Source: Bradyrhizobium sp. cir1
GTDB taxonomy: Bacteria > Pseudomonadota > Alphaproteobacteria > Rhizobiales > Xanthobacteraceae
Assembly: GCF_014198245.1 (NCBI RefSeq)
Contig: NZ_JACIHE010000025.1
Location: forward strand, 1-64,000
Direction: 5' to 3'
Length of the DNA: 64,000 nucleotides
Shown: piece by piece, positions 17,974 to 25,963 of the stretch
Position numbering within the stretch: the stretch's first letter is position 1
How the letters are laid out: every line of letters starts with the position of its first letter
Made by a program: the position numbers and the translations under genes
Notes under the pieces: model-generated
Told to the model about the DNA's origin: nothing
Databases searched by the model: none
Seen by the model: only the letters and a program-made list of their open reading frames with translations

Positions 17974-18732
17974 TCACAGCGCCGCACCCCAGCTCCGCGC
18001 GGTCTGCAAAATCCAGTCGCGGTAGAGCGTGAGCGGCGTGACACCGGTCAATCCGCCGCAGCCGGCCGCGCCGTTCGGCCCCGTGGACCAACTGATGACG
18101 CCGACAAGCACGGCACCATTCGGCTTGTCCTCGAACACAGGACCGCCGGAATCGCCGGTGCAGGCGCCAATTCCGTCACGAACTCCGTTGGTTACGGGAT
18201 CGACAAGCCGGATCTGCAGCGTGCCCGGCTGCCCTGTCGCGACAAGGCCGGCAACGCGCGTCGTGCCCCCGCTCTTGCCGTCGCCGCGCGCGGTGACGCC
18301 GATACCGGCGATGACGAAGCGGCTGCCGACCTGGATCGGAATAGTCGGCATGCCGACCGGCACTGTCGATTTTCCCTTGAGTGGAATTTCCAGTTGCAGC
18401 AAAGCCACGTCGGCGGTGGCGCGATGCGCCTGCATCGCCTGCATGTTGAAGTTCGGATGGATCGCGACGGTGCGCACGTTCAGCAATTGCGGCGCACCGT
18501 CTGCGCCGCGATCGACGATCTTGTAGTCGGCGCCGGGCTGTACGCAGTGGGCCACCGTCAACACCAGTTTTGGCGCGATCAGGCTGCCGGTACAGAAATT
18601 GCCGCGCGAGCCGACGATGGTGACGACGGCGCGCGCGACCCCATCGGCCTGCGGCGTGCCGCCACCGACGATGGCGTGGGCAGGTGTGGCGAGCAGCAGT
18701 GCAGCTGTGATGAACGTGGCAAGCTTCTTCAT
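17974..18732 (-). CDS. Secreted trypsin-like serine protease
   Basis: A 252-residue S1-family protease exported through Sec: MKKLATFITAALLLATPAHA is a clean signal peptide. Mature-like IVGGG follows directly, so the zymogen propeptide is very short or absent. The catalytic triad is visible: His in TVAHC, Asp in ADVALLQLE and Ser in GDSGGP. The start could also be a few Met codons upstream (MPMRVPMKK). Cys pairs around VAHC and GACTGDSGG are consistent with periplasmic or extracellular folding. The target is unknown. Confidence 0.9.
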   Translation of the reverse strand: MKKLATFITAALLLATPAHAIVGGGTPQADGVARAVVTIVGSRGNFCTGSLIAPKLVLTVAHCVQPGADYKIVDRGADGAPQLLNVRTVAIHPNFNMQAMQAHRATADVALLQLEIPLKGKSTVPVGMPTIPIQVGSRFVIAGIGVTARGDGKSGGTTRVAGLVATGQPGTLQIRLVDPVTNGVRDGIGACTGDSGGPVFEDKPNGAVLVGVISWSTGPNGAAGCGGLTGVTPLTLYRDWILQTARSWGAAL

Positions 18733-18836
18733 GGGAACACGCATCGGCATCGGTGAAGGCGGACGATTGCTTCGGACTGGCTCTTGCCGATAGCGCATGC
18801 TAGCCCTCTTGGAAAGGAATTGACGAGGGCAGGATC

Positions 18837-19472
18837 GTGGCGATCGAAGCGGTGATCTTTGATTTTGGCGGCGTGCTCACGAGCTCGCCGTTCGAGGCGT
18901 TCACGCGGTTCGAGACCGAGCGCGGCCTGCCCGCCGACATCATCCGGCGCACCAACGCGGCCAATCATCTGGAGAACGCCTGGGCCAGATTCGAGCGGGC
19001 CGAGGTCGATATCGAGACCTTCGATCGTTTGTTCGCCGAGGAATCCCGTGCGTTCGGCGCGGAGGTGCGCGGCCGCGACGTGCTGCCGCTGCTGCAGGGC
19101 GATCTGCGGCCGGAGATGGTCGAGGCCTTGAAGCAAATCAAGACGCAATTCAGGACGGGCTGCATCACCAACAATTTGCCGGCGAACGCCATCGGCAGCA
19201 TGACCGGACGCTCCCTCTACATCGCCGAGGTGATGGTGCTGTTCGATCATGTCATCGAATCCGCCAAGATCGGCCTGCGCAAACCGGATCCGCGCATCTA
19301 CCGGCGGATGATCGAGACGCTGAAGGTCGATCCGAACAACTGCGTCTATTTCGACGATCTCGGCGTCAATTTGAAGCCCGCGCGCGAGATGGGCATGACC
19401 ACGATCAAGGTGACGAGCGGGGCGCAGGCGATCGCGGAGCTTGAGAAGGCGACGGGGCTGAAGCTGAGCTAG
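18837..19472 (+). CDS. HAD superfamily hydrolase (subfamily IA)
   Basis: A 211-residue cytoplasmic phosphatase-like protein. Motif I is FDFGGVLTSSPF, with nucleophile Asp. Later motifs are the Lys in SAKIGLRKPDPRIY and the Asp pair in VYFDDLGVNLKPA, the layout of the HAD-IA variant 3 group that includes the N-domain of soluble epoxide hydrolase. The start is GTG with an AGGGCAGG-like site. The second Asp of motif I (DxD) is replaced by Gly, as in that epoxide-hydrolase-type group. The substrate is unknown. It is convergent with mtnA. Confidence 0.85.
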   Translation: MAIEAVIFDFGGVLTSSPFEAFTRFETERGLPADIIRRTNAANHLENAWARFERAEVDIETFDRLFAEESRAFGAEVRGRDVLPLLQGDLRPEMVEALKQIKTQFRTGCITNNLPANAIGSMTGRSLYIAEVMVLFDHVIESAKIGLRKPDPRIYRRMIETLKVDPNNCVYFDDLGVNLKPAREMGMTTIKVTSGAQAIAELEKATGLKLS

Positions 19473-19491
19473 CGCAACTTATTCCGCAGCC

Positions 19492-19569
19492 GTAGGTGGG
19501 CAAAGCGGAAGCATGCCCACCAAACGCAGATGGTGGGCACGGCGCGTCCGCGCCTTTGCCCACCCTACG
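19492..19569. repeat. Palindromic intergenic repeat, family C
   Basis: CGTAGGTGGGCAAAGCG and CGCCTTTGCCCACCCTACG frame an inner GCCCACCA/TGGTGGGC pair. Related copies lie at 32196, 46146 and 63680. It sits between the convergent ends of the HAD gene and mtnA. Confidence 0.88.
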
Positions 19570-19573
19570 AGAC

Positions 19574-20680
19574 CTATTCCGCCGCAGCAGCAATCCGCTC
19601 CGGAAACGCCGCTGCCAGCGCAGCACGATCCGGCTTCAGCACGCCTCGTTCGGTGATCAGGCCCGTCACCAGCCGCGCCGGCGTCACGTCGAACGCATAG
19701 TTCGCGACCGGCGAGTTCTCGGGCACGATCCGCACCGTTTCCAGCCGGCCATCGGCGGTACGGCCGGTCATGTCGGTGACCTCCGCGCCGCTGCGCTGCT
19801 CGATCGGAATGTCGCGGATGCCGTCATCAACAGTGAAATCGATCGTCGGCGACGGCAGCGCGACGTAGAACGGCACGCCGTTGTCATGCGCGGCGAGCGC
19901 CTTCAGGTAGGTGCCGATCTTGTTGCAGACGTCGCCATTGGCGGCGACGCGGTCGGTGCCGACGATGGCGAGATCGACCATACCGTGCTGCATCAGGTGC
20001 CCGCCGGTGTTGTCGGGGATCACCGTGTGCGGCACGCCGTGATGGCCGAGCTCCCAGGCGGTGAGCGAGGCGCCCTGGTTGCGCGGACGGGTCTCGTCGA
20101 CCCAGACATGGATCTTGATACCACGCTCATGCGCGAGGTAGATCGGCGCGGTCGCCGTGCCCCAGTCGACGGTGGCGAGCCAGCCGGCGTTGCAATGGGT
20201 CAGCACGTTGACCACTTCATCCGGCTTCGTCGCCGCAATCGCTTCAATCAGCGCAAGCCCGTTGCCGGCGATGCCGCGATTGATCTCGACGTCCTGCTCG
20301 ACGATCTCGTCGGCGCGCGCATAGGCCGCTTCCGCCCGTTCCAGCGGATCGATCGGCGCGAGCGTCGCGCGCATCTCGTCCAGCGCCCATTTCAGGTTGA
20401 TCGCGGTCGGCCGTGCCACAACGAGCGTGTCGTAGGCGCGCTGCAGGCCGGCGTCGGAGGCGTCCTCGCGCATCGCAAGCGCCATGCCATAGGCCGCAGT
20501 GGCCCCGATCAGCGGCGCGCCGCGCACCAGCATGTCGCGGATCGCAACGGCTGCGTCCTCGCACGAGGTCAGTCGCGCGATGACGAATTCATGCGGCAGC
20601 CGGCGCTGGTCGATCGCGCCGACCGACCAGCCGTCACGCTCGCGCCAGATGCTGCGGAAATGCTTGCCGTCGACCTTCAT
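19574..20680 (-). CDS. mtnA: Methylthioribose-1-phosphate isomerase
   Basis: Converts 5-methylthioribose-1-phosphate to methylthioribulose-1-phosphate in the methionine salvage pathway. It has 368 residues, the usual length. Family marks include RGAPLIGATAAYG, NVLTHCNAGWLATVDWGTA (catalytic Cys), DETRPRNQGASLTAWEL and IVGTDRVAANGDVCNKIGTY (catalytic Asp). It follows mtnP by 18 bases in the same operon, and MtnP makes its substrate. The later salvage genes (mtnBCD or alternatives) are not in this window. Confidence 0.95.
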   Translation of the reverse strand: MKVDGKHFRSIWRERDGWSVGAIDQRRLPHEFVIARLTSCEDAAVAIRDMLVRGAPLIGATAAYGMALAMREDASDAGLQRAYDTLVVARPTAINLKWALDEMRATLAPIDPLERAEAAYARADEIVEQDVEINRGIAGNGLALIEAIAATKPDEVVNVLTHCNAGWLATVDWGTATAPIYLAHERGIKIHVWVDETRPRNQGASLTAWELGHHGVPHTVIPDNTGGHLMQHGMVDLAIVGTDRVAANGDVCNKIGTYLKALAAHDNGVPFYVALPSPTIDFTVDDGIRDIPIEQRSGAEVTDMTGRTADGRLETVRIVPENSPVANYAFDVTPARLVTGLITERGVLKPDRAALAAAFPERIAAAAE

Positions 20681-20698
20681 GGCATTCTGCCTTTCGTC

Positions 20699-21574
20699 TC
20701 AACCGCGCAGCACGCGCCCTGCCACCGCATCGAGCTTCTTCAGGAGCTCGGGATCGCGCGCCTCGGGCGCCGTGATCAGCGCGGTGTCGAGCGCGCGGTC
20801 CGAACCGATCGGGCACGGCTCGTGCTCGCGCGGGAAATCCTTCGCCAGCCGCACCACCAGTGCCTTGGCCTTGTCGGCGTTCGAGGTCAGCACACGGATG
20901 ATGTCCTGCACGGTGACGGCATCGTGATCGGGATGCCAGCAGTCGAAGTCCGTCACCATCGCGACGGTGGCGTAGCAAATCTCGGCCTCACGCGCGAGTT
21001 TTGCTTCGGGCATATTGGTCATGCCGATCACCGAATAGCCCAGCGTCTTGTAGGTCATGCTTTCCGCATAGGTGGAGAATTGCGGCCCTTCCATGCAGAC
21101 ATAGGTGCCGCCGCGCGCGATTGCGATGCCTTCCGCTTCGGCAGCCGCCGCGAGATGGATGCGCAGCCGCGGCGAGACCGGATGCGCCATCGACACATGC
21201 GCGACGCAGCCGCGGCCGAAGAACGAGCTCTCGCGCTTGTGGGTGCGATCGACGAACTGGTCGACGAGCACGAAGGTGCCGGGCGGCATCTCTTCCTTGA
21301 ACGAGCCGCAGGCCGACAGCGAGATCAGGTCGGTGACCCCAGCGCGCTTAAGCACGTCGATATTGGCGCGATAGTTGATGTCCGACGGCGACAGCCGGTG
21401 GCCCTTGTCATGCCGCGGCAGGAACACGATCGGCAGGCCGGCGATGAAGCCGCGCCTTAAGGGAGCCGACGGCTCGCCCCAGGGGCTCTCGATCACCTCT
21501 TCACGCGCGCCCTCGAGACCCGGCAGGTCGTAGATGCCGGAGCCCCCGATGATGCCCAATACCGCCTGCGTCAT
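20699..21574 (-). CDS. mtnP: S-methyl-5'-thioadenosine phosphorylase
   Basis: Phosphorolyses methylthioadenosine, the by-product of polyamine or acyl-homoserine-lactone synthesis, to adenine and methylthioribose-1-phosphate. It has 291 residues, starting MTQAVLGIIGGSGIYDLPG. The phosphate-binding loop (GGSGIYD), PRHDKGHRLSPSDINYRANI and CMEGPQFSTYAES are typical of PNP/MTAP family 2. An open frame extends upstream to 21784, but the ATG at 21574 has GTGGAG before it and the right N-terminus. It is the first gene of the mtnPA operon. Confidence 0.95.
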   Translation of the reverse strand: MTQAVLGIIGGSGIYDLPGLEGAREEVIESPWGEPSAPLRRGFIAGLPIVFLPRHDKGHRLSPSDINYRANIDVLKRAGVTDLISLSACGSFKEEMPPGTFVLVDQFVDRTHKRESSFFGRGCVAHVSMAHPVSPRLRIHLAAAAEAEGIAIARGGTYVCMEGPQFSTYAESMTYKTLGYSVIGMTNMPEAKLAREAEICYATVAMVTDFDCWHPDHDAVTVQDIIRVLTSNADKAKALVVRLAKDFPREHEPCPIGSDRALDTALITAPEARDPELLKKLDAVAGRVLRG

Positions 21575-21701
21575 ACCCGCTCCACCCTGTTCGCCACGTG
21601 CGACATGGTTAAAGCTATGCCAGTTTTGCGGCGGTTTTGGAACGGGGGTGGAGGGGGATGGCGGGACTGTGAGGTGCGCAGGCGCTTGCCACTCACTCGG
21701 T

Positions 21702-21827
21702 GTCGTCCTGGCAAAAGGCAGGACCCATACCGCTAGGTCTATCGTTGGGAACGCCATTAATCCCGAACGACCAGCCTTCGCCAAATTCCTCCCTGGGGTA
21801 ATGGGTCCTGGCTCTCGCCAGGACGAC
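21702..21827. repeat. Palindromic intergenic repeat, family A-like
   Basis: GTCGTCCTGGCAAAAGGCAGGACCCAT faces ATGGGTCCTGGCTCTCGCCAGGACGAC. It is a diverged relative of the family at 16157, and fills the gap between mtnP and the carrier protein gene. Confidence 0.8.
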
Positions 21828-21842
21828 CCCGAGAGAATTTAG

Positions 21843-22115
21843 TTAAGCCGCGGCCGCCAAACGCAACTGCGTCGCGACCATCCGTTCCAGCGTCTCGACG
21901 GACTGGAAATTCTCCGGCGTGATCTCGGACTGCGGGATGGTGAAGTCGAACTCGGCTTCGACGCCGAGCATGAGATTGACCATGTCCATCGAGGTCAGGC
22001 CGACGTCGACGAGCTTGGCTGACGGGGTGACATCGGCGGACAGCGCGTTCTGCGTGAAGATGCCCTTCACCAGCTTGATGATGCGATTGCGCAATTCGGG
22101 TTCGAAGGCCTGCAT
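21843..22115 (-). CDS. Aminoacyl carrier protein
   Basis: A 90-residue acyl-carrier-type protein. The phosphopantetheine attachment site is Ser42 in DVGLTSMDMV. It differs from the fatty-acid ACP in sequence. Its position, divergent from the genes for an acyl-CoA-dehydrogenase-like protein and an amino acid:carrier-protein ligase, matches my memory of the B. japonicum locus in which such a ligase charges a dedicated small carrier protein with glycine through the pantetheine thiol. It is therefore the expected partner of the ligase at 23742. The final destination of the amino acid is not known. Confidence 0.88.
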   Translation of the reverse strand: MQAFEPELRNRIIKLVKGIFTQNALSADVTPSAKLVDVGLTSMDMVNLMLGVEAEFDFTIPQSEITPENFQSVETLERMVATQLRLAAAA

Positions 22116-22414
22116 CGATAAATTCCCATCTCTCTATGTAAAGGTCGGGCCGGACTGCCGGGTACGATGGGCAGGGACGACCGATCCCGCAATGGGTGTC
22201 ACCATTACTTCGCCTTTCTTAGTAAACGATGACTCAGATTGTCTGAAATTCATGCCGCTTCCAGTTCACTAACGCGATCGCGGAAATCCGGGGGATGCGA
22301 AAAACCGGGCCTTAACTGTCCATTCGGAATTGGGCTTCGTTTACCCTCTATTTCATCGACGAATTTGAATTAAATCCGTAGCCTCTCGCACAAGCAAAGA
22401 TGATCGGAGGATCA
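22116..22414. other. Intergenic region between carrier protein and flavoprotein genes
   Basis: Divergent control region, clearly more AT-rich than its surroundings in the part around 22200-22400. No open frame is convincing. It must contain the promoters of both the carrier protein (leftward) and the ligase operon (rightward), but no -10/-35 pair stands out by eye. Confidence 0.5.
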
Positions 22415-22434
22415 GCGCATCGCGAATGATGCGC
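22415..22434. promoter_or_regulatory. Perfect inverted repeat upstream of the ligase operon
   Basis: GCGCATC-gcgaat-GATGCGC, a 7-6-7 perfect inverted repeat 33 bases before the ATG of the flavoprotein gene. It could be an operator or a leader hairpin. Confidence 0.45.
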
Positions 22435-22467
22435 GCGATCCTGAACGACAACCGGAGGCGGACGAGT

Positions 22468-23685
22468 ATGAACGTGCGTGAAGCAGTCCTTACTGTCGAC
22501 GAAACGCAAGCCATCTTCCTCGAGCAGGGCCCCTCCCTGGTCGAGCGCGCTGCCCGGACCGCCGCTGCGGCCGCGGCCGATGCAGACGGGGTCGATCGCG
22601 ACGCCCGCTTCCCTCATAAGGCCTTCGACGTTGCGCGCGAGCAAAAGCTGCTCGGCGTCATGATCCCCGTCGAGTTCGGCGGCTTCGGCGCATCGATCCA
22701 CGATGTCACCGACATCTGCTACACGCTCGGACGCGCCTGCGCCTCGACCGCGATGATCTATGCGATGCACCAGACCAAGGTCGCCTGCGTCGTCAGGCAC
22801 GGCCACGGCATCCCCTGGATGGAAACCATGATGCGCCGGGTCGCCCGTGACCAGTGGCTGCTCGCCTCCTCCACCACCGAAGGCCAGAACGGCGGCAACA
22901 TCCGCGCCAGCGCCGCCGCCGTCGACCATGCCGGCGACACCGTCTCGCTGGTGCGCGATGCCACCGTGATCTCCTACGGCGCCGAGGCCGACGGTCTCGT
23001 CACCATTGCCCGCCGCGCCACCGAAGCCGCTGCCTCCGACCAGGTGCTGCTGGCGCTCGCCAAGGACGATTATTCGCTGAAGCGGACCCTGGGCTGGGAG
23101 ACGCTCGGCATGCGCGGCACCTGCTCGACCGGCTTCGAGTTGAAGGTGGACTGCCCCGCCGACCGCGTCTTCCCCGAAGCCTATGACAAGATCCACGCCC
23201 AGACCATGACGCCCTTCGCGCATCTGTGCTGGTCGTCCGCCTGGGCCGGCATTGCGGCTGCCGCGGTGACGCGTGCGCAGGCATTCATCCGCAAGGCAGC
23301 CCGCACCTCCGGCGGACAGATGCCGCCGGCGGCTGCACATTTCACCGCCGCGAAGATGTCGCTCGCCAAGCTGCGCGCATTGATCTCTGCGAACATCGAC
23401 GCCTTCGCCCGTGTTGAGCACGACGAGCGGGCGCTCGGCTCGCTCGACTTCCAGTCGTCGATCACACTCCTGAAAGTGCAGGCCTCCGAGCTCGCGGTCG
23501 AGACCGTGATGCATGCGATGCGCACCGCGGGCCTTTCCGGCTACCGCAACGACGGCGAGTTCACCATGGGCCGGCATCTGCGCGACGTGCTGTCGTCGCC
23601 GATCATGATCAACAACGACCGTATTCTGGCGAACGCCGCCACCTCGACGCTGATGAGCGGCGTGCCATCGAGCCTACATGACTGA
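22468..23685 (+). CDS. Acyl-CoA-dehydrogenase-like flavoprotein of the carrier-protein cluster
   Basis: A 405-residue protein of the acyl-CoA dehydrogenase fold: a helical N-domain (PVEFGGFGAS), a middle beta domain (LASSTTEGQNGGNIRAS) and a C-terminal helical domain ending in RHLRDVLSSPIMINND. ACCGGAGG precedes the ATG at 22468; the frame also opens at 22426 without a better site. Genes of this family beside carrier proteins often oxidise a carrier-bound aminoacyl group (for example prolyl-carrier dehydrogenases), so a carrier-bound amino acid is a plausible substrate. This is inference. It is the first gene of a probable operon with the ligase. Confidence 0.85.
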   Translation: MNVREAVLTVDETQAIFLEQGPSLVERAARTAAAAAADADGVDRDARFPHKAFDVAREQKLLGVMIPVEFGGFGASIHDVTDICYTLGRACASTAMIYAMHQTKVACVVRHGHGIPWMETMMRRVARDQWLLASSTTEGQNGGNIRASAAAVDHAGDTVSLVRDATVISYGAEADGLVTIARRATEAAASDQVLLALAKDDYSLKRTLGWETLGMRGTCSTGFELKVDCPADRVFPEAYDKIHAQTMTPFAHLCWSSAWAGIAAAAVTRAQAFIRKAARTSGGQMPPAAAHFTAAKMSLAKLRALISANIDAFARVEHDERALGSLDFQSSITLLKVQASELAVETVMHAMRTAGLSGYRNDGEFTMGRHLRDVLSSPIMINNDRILANAATSTLMSGVPSSLHD

Positions 23686-23741
23686 CGTGCCTTCCCGACC
23701 AGTTCAACAAGAACAATTTCGAGATAGCAGGACATCGACCC

Positions 23742-24722
23742 ATGAATATTGCCGTCCTCCCCAATTCGCCGGAAACCGCGCCGCAAATCGTTGATCCGCT
23801 CGATCATCTCGCCGACAAGCTGTTCCACCGCATGGGCTCGGACGGTGTCTACGCCCGCGCCGCGCTCTATGAAGGCATCGTCGAGCGGCTCGCCGCACTG
23901 ATCACCAGCCATCGCGAAGCCGGCACCGAAGCCTTGCGCTTCCCGCCGGTGATGAGCCGCGCGCAGCTGGAGAAATCGGGCTATCTCAAGAGCTTCCCGA
24001 ACCTGCTCGGCTGCGTCTGCGGCCTGCACGGCACCGAGCGCGAGATCAACGCGGCGGTGAGCCGCTTCGATGCCGGTGGCGACTGGACCACGTCGCTGTC
24101 CCCGGCCGACCTCGTGCTGTCGCCGGCGGCCTGCTATCCCGTCTATCCGATCGCGGCGAGCCGCGGCCAGTTGCCGAAGGGCGGCCTGCGCTTCGACGTC
24201 GCCGCCGACTGTTTCCGCCGCGAGCCCTCGAAACACCTCGACCGGCTGCAATCGTTCCGGATGCGCGAATATGTCTGCATCGGCACCCCCGATGACGTCG
24301 CCGATTTCCGCGAGCGCTGGATGGTGCGCGCACAGGCGATCGCCCGCGACCTCGGCCTGACCTTCCGTGTCGACTATGCCAGCGATCCCTTCTTTGGTCG
24401 CGTCGGCCAGATGAAGGCGGTGAGCCAGAAGCAGCAGCAGCTCAAGTTCGAGCTCCTGATCCCGCTGCGCTCGGAAGAGCAGCCGACCGCCTGCATGAGC
24501 TTCAACTATCACCGCGAGCATTTCGGCACGACCTGGGGCATCCAGGACGCCAATGGCGAGCCGGCCCATACCGGCTGCGTCGCCTTCGGCATGGACCGCC
24601 TGGCCGTCGCCATGTTCCACACCCACGGCACCGACCTTTCCGCCTGGCCCGCCAAGGTGCGGGACCTCCTGGGCCTGCAGCCGCATCTTGCGACTGAAGC
24701 CCATGGCGAAGGCTGGCGCTAG
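23742..24722 (+). CDS. Amino acid--[acyl-carrier-protein] ligase
   Basis: A 326-residue class II aminoacyl-tRNA-synthetase-like enzyme without an anticodon-binding domain. It activates a small amino acid with ATP and loads it on the phosphopantetheine of a carrier protein instead of tRNA. Zinc ligand positions known for the family are present as Cys131 (AACYPVY), Glu176 (RMRE) and Cys279 (AHTGC). The motif-3-like stretch is GMDRLAVAMF. The length and these residues fit the B. japonicum ligase, which prefers glycine; related enzymes elsewhere use alanine. The partner carrier protein is encoded divergently at 21843. It cannot be a true tRNA synthetase, because tRNA-binding parts are absent. Confidence 0.93.
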   Translation: MNIAVLPNSPETAPQIVDPLDHLADKLFHRMGSDGVYARAALYEGIVERLAALITSHREAGTEALRFPPVMSRAQLEKSGYLKSFPNLLGCVCGLHGTEREINAAVSRFDAGGDWTTSLSPADLVLSPAACYPVYPIAASRGQLPKGGLRFDVAADCFRREPSKHLDRLQSFRMREYVCIGTPDDVADFRERWMVRAQAIARDLGLTFRVDYASDPFFGRVGQMKAVSQKQQQLKFELLIPLRSEEQPTACMSFNYHREHFGTTWGIQDANGEPAHTGCVAFGMDRLAVAMFHTHGTDLSAWPAKVRDLLGLQPHLATEAHGEGWR

Positions 24723-24790
24723 AGCATGATCCGGACCCGAAGGGCCGCGTTAGCGCAAAGTGCGACGCGGCTTTTCGAAAAGACCATGCT
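24722..24790. repeat. Short palindromic repeat, AGCATGATCC type
   Basis: AGAGCATGATCCGG at one end and TTTTCGAAAAGACCATGCT at the other give an imperfect inverted repeat of a kind I recall as common in Bradyrhizobium intergenic gaps. It lies between the ligase and acyltransferase genes. Confidence 0.6.
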
Positions 24791-24838
24791 GAAACGATAG
24801 ACCAAACGAGGCCGACCATTTCCACGGGCAAGACGAGC

Positions 24839-25714
24839 GTGATCCATACCAAGGTCCGTTGCCGCGAGATCACCGAATCCGATGTCGAGAAGATCGCGGA
24901 CTTGCTGACGCGCGGCTTCGTCGGCCGTTCACGCGAATACTGGATGCAGGGCCTGCGCCGGCAGGCCTTCCGGCCAGTGCCGGAGGGCTATCCGCGCTTC
25001 GGCTACATCCTCGACAATGACGGCGAGCCTGTCGGCGTGCTGCTGCTGATCTACACGACGCGAAAGCGCGGCGAAGAGACCGCCATCCAGTGCAATCTGT
25101 CGAGCTGGTATGTCGATCCGGCCTACCGCAACTACGCCCCGTTTCTGACCAAGGTCGCGCAGCGGCACAAGGACGTCACCTATCTCAACATCAGCCCGGC
25201 GCCGTGGACCTGGCCGATCATCGAGGCCCAGGGTTTTCGCAATTACTGCCGCGGCATCTTCTTCTCGGTGCCGACGCTGGCACGCGCCCCGCGCTGGAGC
25301 AAGATCGAGGTGATCTCGCAACACGCCAAGGCGATCGACGGGCTTTCCGACGACGAGACCGAACTCCTGACGCGGCATGCGCGTTACAACTGCCTCAGCC
25401 TCGTCTGCCGCACGCCGAAGGGAGCGTTTCCCTTCATCCTGCAACCGGTGCGCATCCGCCGCGGCTTCATCGCGCCGCCCGCGATGAAGCTGATCTACTG
25501 CCGCAGTGCCGCCGAATACGCCGAATGCGCCGGCCGCATCGGGCGGCTGCTGCTGCGGCTCGGCAAGATCTCGGTGGCCGTCGACGCCAACGGCCCGATT
25601 CCCGGTCTCGTAGGTATTTATACCGAGCGACGCGGCCGCAAATATTTCAAGGGTCCGCACCGGCCGCAGCTCGGCGATCTCACGGATACGGAGCTCGTGC
25701 TGTACGGGCCTTAG
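24839..25714 (+). CDS. GNAT-like acyltransferase of the carrier-protein cluster
   Basis: A 291-residue cytoplasmic protein with an N-terminal acetyltransferase-like domain (REITESDVEKIADLLTRGF opening; SSWYVDPAYRNYAPFLT as the acyl-donor-binding core) and a less conserved second half. The start appears to be GTG; no strong ribosome binding site is visible and the exact start is uncertain. It lies 116 bases after the carrier-protein ligase on the same strand, so it may transfer the carrier-bound aminoacyl group to an acceptor. That link is by proximity only. It might instead be an independent N-acyltransferase. Confidence 0.75.
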   Translation: MIHTKVRCREITESDVEKIADLLTRGFVGRSREYWMQGLRRQAFRPVPEGYPRFGYILDNDGEPVGVLLLIYTTRKRGEETAIQCNLSSWYVDPAYRNYAPFLTKVAQRHKDVTYLNISPAPWTWPIIEAQGFRNYCRGIFFSVPTLARAPRWSKIEVISQHAKAIDGLSDDETELLTRHARYNCLSLVCRTPKGAFPFILQPVRIRRGFIAPPAMKLIYCRSAAEYAECAGRIGRLLLRLGKISVAVDANGPIPGLVGIYTERRGRKYFKGPHRPQLGDLTDTELVLYGP

Positions 25715-25730
25715 GGGTCGCGCACGGTTC

Positions 25731-25803
25731 TGTAGCCCACATGAGCGCAGCGACATGCGGGAACGACCGTCCCCGGATATCGCTGCGCTCATCCGGGCTA
25801 CAG
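25731..25803. repeat. Palindromic intergenic repeat
   Basis: TGTAGCCCACATGAGCGCAGCGA faces TCGCTGCGCTCATCCGGGCTACA, an inverted repeat with about 20-base arms. It follows the acyltransferase gene. Confidence 0.85.
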
Positions 25804-25963
25804 GCTATCGCCTTGTCAGCTGGCCATTTGCGCGCCCTCTCTCCATCGCGAGTCACCCTCCGTAAACTACTGCGCTTAAGGGAATTTTCCCGCCTCTTCG
25901 CTACCCTCGGCAGCGGAATTACGTTGCGTTAAGTCTATTGCCCGCCGAGATCATGCCGACCCC

